Positions 1 through 5,883 of a DNA stretch of 5,883 bases are shown here, piece by piece. The notes beneath the pieces are model-generated. The model was given only the letters and a program-made list of their open reading frames with translations. It made no database searches and was not told where the DNA came from. The DNA comes from an uncultured Coriobacteriaceae bacterium (GTDB lineage: Bacteria; Actinomycetota; Coriobacteriia; Coriobacteriales; UMGS124), in NCBI GenBank assembly GCA_900555105.1, contig USJP01000114.1:1-5883 (forward strand), in the 5' to 3' direction. A program made the position numbers and the translations under genes. Each line of letters starts with the position of its first letter. The first letter of the stretch is position 1.

Positions 1-21
1 TAAAAACCGGGCCTTGGCCCG
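1..21 (-). terminator. Intrinsic (rho-independent) terminator for minus-strand transcription
   Basis: Read on the minus strand, CGGGCC-AA-GGCCCG forms a 6-bp perfect GC stem (16-21 with 8-13; more realistically 5 bp with a 4-base loop), followed by one G and five T residues (6-2). There is no T-run on the other side, so it acts only for minus-strand transcripts. It is the first good terminator downstream of the polysaccharide operon. The T-tract is cut short by the window edge, so its full length is unknown. Confidence 0.65.
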
Positions 22-287
22 CGTCTGTTCATCGAACCGCAGGGCGCGCATTCACCCGAACAAGCCTGCTCGACATCCTGCCTGAAATGAGCCGCCATCA
101 AGAACCTCCCACGCCAACCGCCCGCAGACCAGGGCGTTTTAATAAACCGAACCGGACATCTCCATAAACCCACCGAAGGCTACAGCCATGCCATATGGCA
201 TACTGCATGCTGTGACGTCAGCAACAAGAGCATGTCAGCAAAGAAGACGAGCAGAGCCAAACCGTGTCTCGTAAAGGCCCAGATAAA
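22..287. other. Non-coding or decayed stretch between the DUF4238 remnant and the terminator
   Basis: I see no supportable gene here. All three minus-strand frames contain stops, and plus-strand frames give only short, featureless peptides. A 14-bp perfect palindrome lies at 188-201. The stretch is best read as the untranslated or degenerate tail of the minus-strand transcript leading to the terminator at 1-21. Confidence 0.5.
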
Positions 288-464
288 TCAGCACTGGCCA
301 GGCTCCCGATACTCCTTTAACGGACACTCAAGCGTGTCAAAATCGCTTATAACTCGAACCCGGTCGATTGCTGAACAACGCACGACATGCAGAAACCCGA
401 ATGCGTCAACGAACAACTTCGAGTAAAACTGTGGAAGATAGTGCTGCTGTTTCGCCTCCGTCAT
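288..464 (-). pseudogene. Probable remnant of a DUF4238 family gene (N-terminal fragment)
   Basis: A 58-codon frame starts at ATG 464 with GGAG 7 bases upstream (472-475). The product begins MTEAKQQHYLPQFYSKLF and continues to DAFGFLHVV. The QHYxPQFYxKxF element followed by a short hydrophobic 'g-f-L-h-v' strand is how DUF4238 proteins begin, at the same distance from the N-terminus. DUF4238 proteins are normally several hundred residues, whereas this one ends at TGA 288-290 after LKEYREPGQC. I translated the three minus frames downstream to base 1 and found several stops in each and no further family motif, so the rest seems lost or badly decayed. The function of DUF4238 is unknown to me. 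Alternatives are a genuinely short protein or a chance match; the match rests on about 20 residues. Confidence 0.4.
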
Positions 465-695
465 CAATTCGCTCCGTTCCCAATATCGCAGACAAACTGA
501 ATCCTGGCTTTGCCAACGTGTCCACAGGCCAGACGAGCCCCAATCTAAGAATTGTCTTCTCCCCGCCAATGGTCTTCGCGTTGGCCACATAACCAACCTC
601 GAGGACGCCATACCCGCAGGCGTCACAGTCGTCATCGGTTAGTTTGTCGGCATTACGGATCATGAACAACCGAAACCGACAGTCGCACGCATCCC
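465..695 (-). other. Stretch downstream of the acyltransferase with an unrecognised open frame
   Basis: No gene can be assigned with confidence here. A minus-strand frame is open from 708 to its TGA at 406-408, with possible starts TTG 669 and ATG 663. Its first 38 codons have about 70% G or C at third positions (hand count), which is higher than the local base composition and mildly favours coding. The predicted product (FMIRNADKLTDDDCDACG, then GYGVLEVGYVANAKTIGG) resembles nothing I recognise, has no convincing Shine-Dalgarno sequence, and its last third overlaps the DUF4238-like frame in another phase. It may be the decayed end of a gene, or a short novel protein. Confidence 0.2.
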
Positions 696-1196
696 CTATC
701 GCAGCCCCCTATACACGCGCTCCCGCTTCTCGTGAAACAGTGTGTTGGCGGGCACGTCCTTCGACACGACGCTGTTCGCAGCAATTATTGCATTATCGCC
801 AATGGTGACGCCCTTGAGCACCACCACGTTGGCCCCGAGCCACACGTTGTCACCGATGCGCACCGGCGCGGTGGTGGTCGGCTGGTCGCGGTACAGCGTG
901 CCGTCCTGCTCCATGCCGTGGTCGAAGTCGTACACGTGCACGTTGGGGCCGAACAGGCAGCCCCTCCCGATGTCGATTCGCTCGTGTGAGATTAGCACGC
1001 ACCCGTAGTTGAACGACGTCCGCGCGGCAACGTTGATGTGCCCCGTGCTCGAGACCCGGCAATAGAAGGGCCGCCGGAACGCCTTCGTCATGGTTATCTG
1101 CCCGGGGAACCTGCCTTTCAGAAACGCCAGTTTGCCGCGGACATAGACCCAGCACGCCGCCCGCTCCATGAATTCCATGGGGTTCATCGCTATCAT
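696..1196 (-). CDS. Left-handed beta-helix acyltransferase (WbbJ/LbH-MAT-like, probable sugar O-acetyltransferase)
   Basis: The 166-residue product shows hexapeptide repeats of a left-handed beta-helix: [30 protein letters not shown] (75-86), and the run [20 protein letters not shown] followed by [18 protein letters not shown] (112-149). VYDFDHG (88-94) carries a histidine (H93) at the place of the catalytic His in maltose/galactoside-type acetyltransferases. The expected reaction is transfer of acetyl (or another acyl group) from acyl-CoA to a hydroxyl of a repeat-unit sugar in the cytoplasm. The C-terminal end, [16 protein letters not shown], lacks the GxPA element common after the last coil in this family, but the domain otherwise looks complete. 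It starts 19 bp after the Fe-S gene and is the last intact gene of the operon. ATG codons at 1196, 1187 and 1178 are all possible starts; AAGGAG is 3 bases from the first and 12 from the second. Confidence 0.88.
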   Translation of the reverse strand: MIAMNPMEFMERAACWVYVRGKLAFLKGRFPGQITMTKAFRRPFYCRVSSTGHINVAARTSFNYGCVLISHERIDIGRGCLFGPNVHVYDFDHGMEQDGTLYRDQPTTTAPVRIGDNVWLGANVVVLKGVTIGDNAIIAANSVVSKDVPANTLFHEKRERVYRGLR

Positions 1197-1199
1197 CTT

Positions 1200-1205
1200 C
1201 TCCTT
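1200..1205 (-). promoter_or_regulatory. Ribosome binding site for the acyltransferase gene
   Basis: A strong AAGGAG on the minus strand falls in the 19-bp gap after the FrhB-like gene. It is only 3 bases from the ATG at 1196 and 12 from the ATG at 1187, so it supports initiation here but does not settle which ATG is used. Confidence 0.55.
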
Positions 1206-1215
1206 TTGCCGCTCG

Positions 1216-2370
1216 TCAGTTTCTGCCTATCAGACGCTTCACAAGCGTCTTGGCCGACTTGACAAACCCATAGGCCCCCACGTAGCGGGCCACGCCCTCG
1301 AAGCCGCGCCTGTCGTGCGCCTGCCAGAAGCCCTCCACGTCGCCCTGGGGCACCGAGGGCCTCTGCAGCATGGGGTTGCCCGGAATCACCTCGTCGAGGG
1401 AAATGGCGGTTACACCTGGCTGGAAAACACCTTTTGCAACGATGTCCTCGGCAAGCTCGGTATTAATCATAACGACGGACAAGCCCTTGTCATCGTTAAG
1501 TTCCCTGCGATATCGATTGACCCCCACAAAATCGGCAATCGTAAAATCAGAGACTCTATCCACAGTTGTATACAAACACTTGTAGCAACAATTATTGAGT
1601 GCATCATTGCTGTAGAACAGGGTCCTCCATATGTTGCTCTCAATCGTGTCGTAAAGCGTGCTGCCGTCGTCCATGGCGGCTTTCTCGACATTCACGCCCC
1701 AACCCCGGTCCTTCGGGCGATGGCAGTAACCGACGACCTTCTTGCCGCTCTTGCGCTCGAGGAACGCTATGTACTCGCGAAACAGCCGGTTGCTCGGCGT
1801 CCCGTGGCATATCAGGTCGCAAGTCACCAGCTGACCGGTATAGCTCTTCTTCGCGAGGAGGCTATGAAGCCCTGCGATTTGGCAGGGCGTTCCGGTGTAC
1901 AGCACGTCCCTGCCCCGCTTCAAATCCTCGTAAGCCTCGCCGAACGCGGGGCCCGTGAAGCTTTGGGAGTACTTCGACCCCCTGCACGCCTGCGCCTCGC
2001 CCTCGGTGGCACAGCGCCTGTGAACCACCCGAAACTCGTCGTCAAAGCAGGCGCCGTACACCGCGCCGCCCCTGTCCAACATGTATTGTGCCAGCGCCCA
2101 GAAGGCTGCGCCCGAGGAGCTTTTGGCCCTCTCCTCGTCGGAGTTCTTGTAGGCGAGCACCTTGAGGGGACTCTTCTTCAAACTCTGGGCCGTTCCGCCA
2201 TTCGTAGGGCAAACGCCCCTGCACAGGCCGCACCCCACGCACTTCGTCTCGTCCACCTTGGGACGGTAGAACCCCCGCCCATCCTCGACCATGGCAACAG
2301 CGGAGCGCGGGCAGGCAGCCTGGCACGCCGAGCAGCCGCAACAGAGCTGCGGGTCATTGCAGATTTCCAT
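1216..2370 (-). CDS. FrhB/FdhB-like Fe-S protein (coenzyme F420 hydrogenase/dehydrogenase beta subunit family) with two 4Fe-4S motifs
   Basis: The 384-residue protein opens with two 4Fe-4S ferredoxin motifs: C10, C13, C16, C20-P and C44, C47, C50, C54-P. An FrhB_FdhB N-terminal domain follows (about 70-150; KSSSGAAF at 83-90, GSKYSQS at 131-137), then the C-terminal domain with [11 protein letters not shown] (158-168), [12 protein letters not shown] (182-193), a CCYKC cluster (261-265) and [10 protein letters not shown] (275-284). The family binds Fe-S clusters and usually FAD, passing electrons in F420 or ferredoxin-dependent reactions. Versions inside polysaccharide loci are often found beside pyruvyl transferases, and their reaction is not settled; a redox change of a sugar or its donor is a reasonable inference. 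ATG 2370 has AAAGGA 11 bases upstream and overlaps the polymerase end by 17 bp. Codon use changes abruptly around 1420-1650 (see findings). The family is sure; the function is not. Confidence 0.9.
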   Translation of the reverse strand: MEICNDPQLCCGCSACQAACPRSAVAMVEDGRGFYRPKVDETKCVGCGLCRGVCPTNGGTAQSLKKSPLKVLAYKNSDEERAKSSSGAAFWALAQYMLDRGGAVYGACFDDEFRVVHRRCATEGEAQACRGSKYSQSFTGPAFGEAYEDLKRGRDVLYTGTPCQIAGLHSLLAKKSYTGQLVTCDLICHGTPSNRLFREYIAFLERKSGKKVVGYCHRPKDRGWGVNVEKAAMDDGSTLYDTIESNIWRTLFYSNDALNNCCYKCLYTTVDRVSDFTIADFVGVNRYRRELNDDKGLSVVMINTELAEDIVAKGVFQPGVTAISLDEVIPGNPMLQRPSVPQGDVEGFWQAHDRRGFEGVARYVGAYGFVKSAKTLVKRLIGRN

Positions 2371-3688
2371 GGAGCCCCACGTCCTTTCGCTTAGTGTCGG
2401 TCCCGCATATCGCGAACACGGCGACGCACGACATGAAGTACGGTATGTAGCACTGTGGGTCGTAGAGCGGGTTGCCCGAGAGGCAGTAGATCAGGAAAAA
2501 GACCTGCGCGCCCACGCAGGCCCACAGGCAGAACGACTCCCCGTAAAGCCCCCCTCCGCTGTGCGCGGCCGAGCGCCGCATCGCCGCAACCAGGGTGGCC
2601 GCCGCCGGTGCCAGGAACAGCGCCAGCCCCACGACACCAGTCTCTGCAAGCAGCTGCAGGTAGACATTGTGAGTGCTCATCGACGAGAAGCCGAGATTGC
2701 TGTACATAACGCCGAGCGGTGTCGTCGCGACGTACTTCGAGTACGACCCCCACCCGCTTCCAAACAGGGGGCTGGCGCCGACCATGCTCCAGGCACAGTC
2801 GTACAGCTCGCTCCTGCCGTTGCCCGTCTCGTCCTCCGAGAGCTCGACAAACCTCTCCAGGGTTGCCTCGACGCCTGGCACAAACGTCGCCGTCACGCCC
2901 ATGGCAAGAATAGCCATCAAAACAATGGCCAGGGCCTTCAACACCGTACCAGTAAACTTGTCCTTATTGACAAAGAGGTAGCACACGGCAATGGCCACGA
3001 CGGAGGCGACGAGCGGTCCGCGCTTCGTCGTCAAGAACAAGGCGAGCAGAAACGCCATACCCAAGATTATGTCTTTCGCTCGCGGCTTGGATTTCTCCCC
3101 AATTAGCCCGCACACCCAGCACACCAGCCCGAAGCTTAAATAGATGGAGTTGGTGCTGTAATGGGCGGTGAAGCCCGATCGGTAGTCGCTTGCCATGTAG
3201 CTCGAAGAGAAGAACGCCGCCTTCACCGGTGCGTACAGCGCAGGAAAGAGCCAAAACGCTATCGTGCACGCGGCGTGGAAGGCCGCAAACGCGACCACAG
3301 CCTTTATGCACGACGAAACCCACTCCCTCTCCCCCGATGCGGCGTACATGCACACGAACAGGATGGTGTAGACCACCAGCAGCGTCAGGTTGCTCACACC
3401 GAAGAAGAAGCTGTGCGCATAGAAGAGGATGAAGAACGGGACCCACGTGACCTCAAGGCCGAACCTCTTGCTGGCGAATCTCCCGTTGGCAAGGAAATGC
3501 ATGACAAGCGACGCGAAGGAGGCCACAAGGCAAGCGCCCAGCACAATCGAGGACGAGGCGATTGACTGGCAGAAGAAGGCGTAAAAGAGCAAGGGGATGA
3601 AGACCATCGACCCGTTCCTGAGGGAAAAGCGCGCCCCGCGACGGGCGCGGAGCTCGACACCGGTTTGCGGCAAAACTGCGAGGCGCAT
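2354..3688 (-). CDS. Wzy-type O-antigen/capsular polysaccharide polymerase
   Basis: The protein is 444 residues with many hydrophobic segments. I chose ATG 3688, not the longer frame that runs back to 4072, because those extra 128 residues are an Arg/Gly/Pro-rich shadow of the flippase, and a TAAGGA sits 10 bases before 3688. A large loop near residues 155-180 precedes SIYLSFGLVCWVCGLIG; LTTKRGP (219-225) and GNGRSELYDCAW (289-300), then SPLFGSGWGSY (306-316), are typical of Wzy_C (PF04932) ligase/polymerase proteins. STHNVYLQLLAETGVVG (338-354) is the diagnostic motif, with the conserved His and Asn. Expected role: joining lipid-linked repeat units into polymer on the outer face of the membrane. 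O-antigen ligases share the domain, but the adjacent flippase favours polymerase. Its 3' end overlaps the next gene by 17 bp, so translation is probably coupled. Confidence 0.87.
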   Translation of the reverse strand: MRLAVLPQTGVELRARRGARFSLRNGSMVFIPLLFYAFFCQSIASSSIVLGACLVASFASLVMHFLANGRFASKRFGLEVTWVPFFILFYAHSFFFGVSNLTLLVVYTILFVCMYAASGEREWVSSCIKAVVAFAAFHAACTIAFWLFPALYAPVKAAFFSSSYMASDYRSGFTAHYSTNSIYLSFGLVCWVCGLIGEKSKPRAKDIILGMAFLLALFLTTKRGPLVASVVAIAVCYLFVNKDKFTGTVLKALAIVLMAILAMGVTATFVPGVEATLERFVELSEDETGNGRSELYDCAWSMVGASPLFGSGWGSYSKYVATTPLGVMYSNLGFSSMSTHNVYLQLLAETGVVGLALFLAPAAATLVAAMRRSAAHSGGGLYGESFCLWACVGAQVFFLIYCLSGNPLYDPQCYIPYFMSCVAVFAICGTDTKRKDVGLHGNLQ

Positions 3689-3690
3689 GG

Positions 3691-5181
3691 CTATCTGTTC
3701 CTTACGAGGCGTTTGATAATTGAGCGGAAGCTGCCCTTGTCGAGCAGTGCGAGTGTCAGGCACACGACGGCAACGCCCCACAGAACCAGAACCAGGGCGA
3801 CCGCGACCCAAAGGGCCCAAGTGCAGGCAAAGCCCGCGAGGAAATACCCGGGCAGCGCGATAAACACAGTCTGCAGTGCGTACAACCCGAAAGCCGCGAA
3901 GGAACTCGAGACCGTGTCCTTGGAGATCCTGACCGGTTCGAACAGCAGGAGGTCCACCACGCGATACGCGTTCGACAGGCAGGAGGCGGCGATGGTGCCC
4001 GCGACGCCGAACCCCATCGTCAGCGGGACGCCCAGCACGACGATGATCAGCGCCTGCATGCAGGTCTGCCACCTGGTCTCGTGGTACATCCCCGCAGCGA
4101 TGACGAGAAGCCCCTGGGAGGACTTTCCGTGATACAAGAACACGTTGAGCACCACGAGGAAGCTGAGCAGCGCGTTGTGGTAGTCCGCGTCGCTGAAATC
4201 CCCCGCGTACAGGTCAACAAAGGGCAGGATCAGCGAGAAGGCACACCCGCAGGCGACTGCCGACACCGAGTAGACCAGCGCCCTGTAGGGCCTGTACGAG
4301 GCTCGCAGCGCCCCGTAGTCGCCGTTCGCAATCTGCCGCCCGAACACGGACTGCAACCCCGTACCCAGCACGTTGGGGATCATCTGTAGGCCGTTCGAGA
4401 CCAGAAGGTACACCGCCAGGACGCTGACGTCGCTCATGCTCCCGCACAGCACGGTGGCCAGGATGACAGGCGCACCCGACTGCACCGCACCCAGAATCTG
4501 CAGGAACAGGGCGTCCCAGCGCTGCGGCAACCTGTAGTCCCCGTAATCCGCCTTGCAATCGAGCTCCGGGTAATGCCGCCGCGTGTACACGGCCAGGATG
4601 GCGCTTCGCGCGAACACGGCTGCGAGAGCAAGCGCGTAGACGACAACGACGGGCGCGCGCAGATGCGAGAGCGCGATGATGATCGCAGTGTTCAGCAGCG
4701 TGTAAACGGTCGAGGCGAACTGGATGAGCCAGTTCCTCTTGTCGGCGGTGAGTAACACCCGGTACTTCGAAAGCGAGAAGAAGTCCACAACCACCTTCGC
4801 ACCTAAAAGGAAGGTCAGCGCAACGATTTCCCAAGGCGACAACCCACCCGCCGAGACAAAGACCGGGTAGACGACCGAGAGCCCCACCAGCAAGGCCAGG
4901 AACACGCCGCCCGACTTCTGATAGAAGGCCCTCGACGCGGATGCCACCACGTTGACGCCCTCCCAGTCGCCTTTGGCAAGTGGCTTGTACAGGGCGAACG
5001 TCGCCGCGCCCGATATTCCCGCCTCAACGAGGGCAAAGTACCCGATGAACTGGGTAAGCGATGTTACCAGGCCGTTCACTTCCGACCCGTACACACCGAT
5101 GATGGCCCTGGGGACCAGGAAACCCGCAATGACGGCGGTCAGCTGGTATACCAGGTTCCAGAAGGTGTTCTTGGCAAACAT
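3691..5181 (-). CDS. Wzx-type polysaccharide flippase (MOP superfamily)
   Basis: This 496-residue, strongly hydrophobic protein has the length and layout of a Wzx/RfbX flippase: about 12-14 predicted membrane segments separated by short Arg/Lys-rich loops. The N-terminus (MFAKNTFWNLVYQ, then GFLVPRAIIGVYGSEVNGL at about 20-38) matches the usual opening of the polysaccharide biosynthesis family, with the GxVNGL-like motif after the first helix pair. A second half begins near residue 225 (LFLQILGAVQSGAPVILAT). A basic tail (RSIIKRLVRNR) closes the protein. The expected role is to move undecaprenyl-diphosphate-linked repeat units across the cytoplasmic membrane. The start is ATG at 5181. An AGGGGG lies 13 bases upstream and overlaps the stop of the preceding gene, so spacing is long. 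The TAG ends 2 bp before the polymerase ATG, indicating translational coupling. The transported glycan cannot be read from the sequence. Confidence 0.9.
   Translation of the reverse strand: MFAKNTFWNLVYQLTAVIAGFLVPRAIIGVYGSEVNGLVTSLTQFIGYFALVEAGISGAATFALYKPLAKGDWEGVNVVASASRAFYQKSGGVFLALLVGLSVVYPVFVSAGGLSPWEIVALTFLLGAKVVVDFFSLSKYRVLLTADKRNWLIQFASTVYTLLNTAIIIALSHLRAPVVVVYALALAAVFARSAILAVYTRRHYPELDCKADYGDYRLPQRWDALFLQILGAVQSGAPVILATVLCGSMSDVSVLAVYLLVSNGLQMIPNVLGTGLQSVFGRQIANGDYGALRASYRPYRALVYSVSAVACGCAFSLILPFVDLYAGDFSDADYHNALLSFLVVLNVFLYHGKSSQGLLVIAAGMYHETRWQTCMQALIIVVLGVPLTMGFGVAGTIAASCLSNAYRVVDLLLFEPVRISKDTVSSSFAAFGLYALQTVFIALPGYFLAGFACTWALWVAVALVLVLWGVAVVCLTLALLDKGSFRSIIKRLVRNR
3699..3704 (-). 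promoter_or_regulatory. Ribosome binding site for the polymerase gene
   Basis: On the minus strand TAAGGA lies 10 bases before the ATG at 3688, inside the last codons of the flippase gene. It fixes the polymerase start and rejects the longer in-frame extension that reaches 4072. Confidence 0.55.
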
Positions 5182-5198
5182 AGCGGGTTACCGGCCCC

Positions 5199-5883
5199 CT
5201 ACAGCCCTACGCACTCGGCGATAAACGAGTGGGCGTCGGCTCGGTCGCGCGCCAATGTCTGGTTCGCGCCGCCGTAATCGACGGAGGGCGTCGTCGACAT
5301 GCCGTCTGTATACAGGCAATCCTCGACGTCGTAGCGCGCCAAAAGGTCGGTAATCCTGACGTTGCTCTGCACAGCGGCCTCGGACGTCTTGACGACGAAT
5401 GGCTTGTTGAAATTCAGCGAAAAACAGGCACCATGAAAGGAATCCGTGCACACGAACGCCGCCCTTCGCACCAGCTCCAAAAAAGCGTCGGGGCCGATGT
5501 CCCTCACGTTGATTACGCCGGTGAAATCCTTGGTGTTATAATGCAGGCAGACTACGGGGACGCCGAGCTGCCTTGCGACCTCCTTTGCCCTGTCGAGCAG
5601 CTTCTGCTCGGAGTTGAGCGTGTAGAGCAGCACGTATTCTTTGGGAACAGAGGCAAGCCCGCCGCACGACGCAAACCTCGCCCAATCGTCATCAGAAAGC
5701 AGGAGCGTCGGATCCGGCATGAAGACGGGCGCGAGACCCATGCCCTGCAGCACCTCCATGGAGCTGGGCTCCCTCACCGAGAGGCCCGTGAATGCAGCGA
5801 GCCTCTCCGCCGCGCCCGCGTCGCATGCAGCGATTGTCTCAGCCGTCGCGTCGCCCAGGCTGGCCGCGTACGAGGCAGCACGG
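5199..5883 (-). CDS. Polysaccharide pyruvyl transferase family protein, C-terminal part (5' end outside window)
   Basis: This frame is open to the right edge, so 227 C-terminal residues are visible and the N-terminus is missing. An internal GTG at 5777 is not the likely start: family-like sequence continues upstream of it, and the codon sits inside the conserved motif LSVREPS. Further family signatures follow: DPTLLL followed by DDDW, then GPDAFLELVRRAAFVCTDSFHG with the conserved TDSFHG, then NKPFVV, and a terminal RITDLLARYDVEDC stretch. This is the GT-B-like fold of PF04230, whose members transfer a ketal pyruvate from phosphoenolpyruvate to sugars of cell-surface polymers; some relatives act as glycosyl- or sulfate-modifying enzymes, so the exact substrate is not certain. 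It is probably cytoplasmic, acting on lipid-linked sugars. Its TAG is 17 bp before the flippase start, consistent with one operon. The family call is firm; the reaction is inferred from the family. Confidence 0.9.
   Translation of the reverse strand, partial: RAASYAASLGDATAETIAACDAGAAERLAAFTGLSVREPSSMEVLQGMGLAPVFMPDPTLLLSDDDWARFASCGGLASVPKEYVLLYTLNSEQKLLDRAKEVARQLGVPVVCLHYNTKDFTGVINVRDIGPDAFLELVRRAAFVCTDSFHGACFSLNFNKPFVVKTSEAAVQSNVRITDLLARYDVEDCLYTDGMSTTPSVDYGGANQTLARDRADAHSFIAECVGL

Noticed and set aside
604..624. GACGCC...GGCGTC inverted repeat as a terminator after the acyltransferase
   Set aside because: The stem is only 6 bp with a 9-base loop and no T-run follows on either strand.
635..681. 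TCGGTT/AACCGA and TGTCGG/CCGACA inverted repeats just after the acyltransferase
   Set aside because: The short arms compete with one another, the spacers are long (25-27 bases) and there is no T-tract, so neither a terminator nor a mobile-element end can be supported.
1168..2394. Long plus-strand open frame of 408 codons
   Set aside because: It is antisense to the FrhB-like gene, whose two Fe-S motifs and TPCQ motif are unmistakable. The plus-strand product is Arg/Ala/Pro-rich with no family features, as expected for a high-GC shadow.
2291..3106. Plus-strand open frame of 271 codons
   Set aside because: It is opposite the polymerase and the FrhB-like gene start, is low-complexity and basic, and lacks a recognisable domain or ribosome binding site.
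3689..4072. In-frame N-terminal extension of the polymerase to 4072
   Set aside because: The extra 128 residues are Arg/Gly/Pro-rich and lie inside the flippase gene in another frame. A Shine-Dalgarno sequence at 3699-3704 supports ATG 3688.
5199..5777. Complete 192-residue gene starting at 5777
   Set aside because: The start would be a GTG within the conserved SVRE motif, and family-like residues continue upstream to the window edge, so this is a partial gene.

Overview
The window is the 3' end of a GC-rich surface-polysaccharide (capsule or exopolysaccharide) gene cluster. Every convincing gene lies on the minus strand, so transcription runs from high to low coordinates. The high GC (about 60-70% in most coding stretches), the codon use, and the pairing of a pyruvyl-transferase-type enzyme with an FrhB/FdhB-like Fe-S protein suggest a host-associated Actinomycetota, perhaps Coriobacteriia (Collinsella/Olsenella-like). 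That assignment is inference; no phylogenetic marker is present.

Layout in transcription order: (1) 5883-5199, the C-terminal 227 residues of a polysaccharide pyruvyl transferase family protein, cut by the window edge; (2) 5181-3691, a Wzx-type oligosaccharide flippase; (3) 3688-2354, a Wzy-type O-antigen/capsule polymerase; (4) 2370-1216, a protein with two 4Fe-4S ferredoxin motifs fused to FrhB/FdhB domains; (5) 1196-696, a left-handed beta-helix acyltransferase. Spacings are 17 bp, 2 bp, a 17-bp overlap and 19 bp, so these are very probably one transcript with translational coupling. Together they fit Wzx/Wzy-dependent assembly: decorating enzymes (pyruvyl and acyl transfer) modify lipid-linked repeat units, the flippase moves them across the membrane and the polymerase joins them. 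No glycosyltransferase lies in the window; those genes must be upstream, beyond base 5883.

Bases 1-695 are different. GC falls to about 50% and no intact gene is evident. A 58-codon frame (464-288, minus) with a good ribosome binding site starts like a DUF4238 protein but stops early, so it is probably a remnant. An uncharacterised open frame overlaps it upstream. The extreme left end (1-21) holds a good intrinsic terminator oriented for the minus strand, which may end the whole transcript.

The most unusual signals are a sharp local drop in GC inside the FrhB-like gene (about 1420-1650), suggesting intragenic recombination, the unexplained role of that Fe-S protein in a polysaccharide operon, and the degenerate tail of the cluster. 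I did not find a clear case for a wholly new system.
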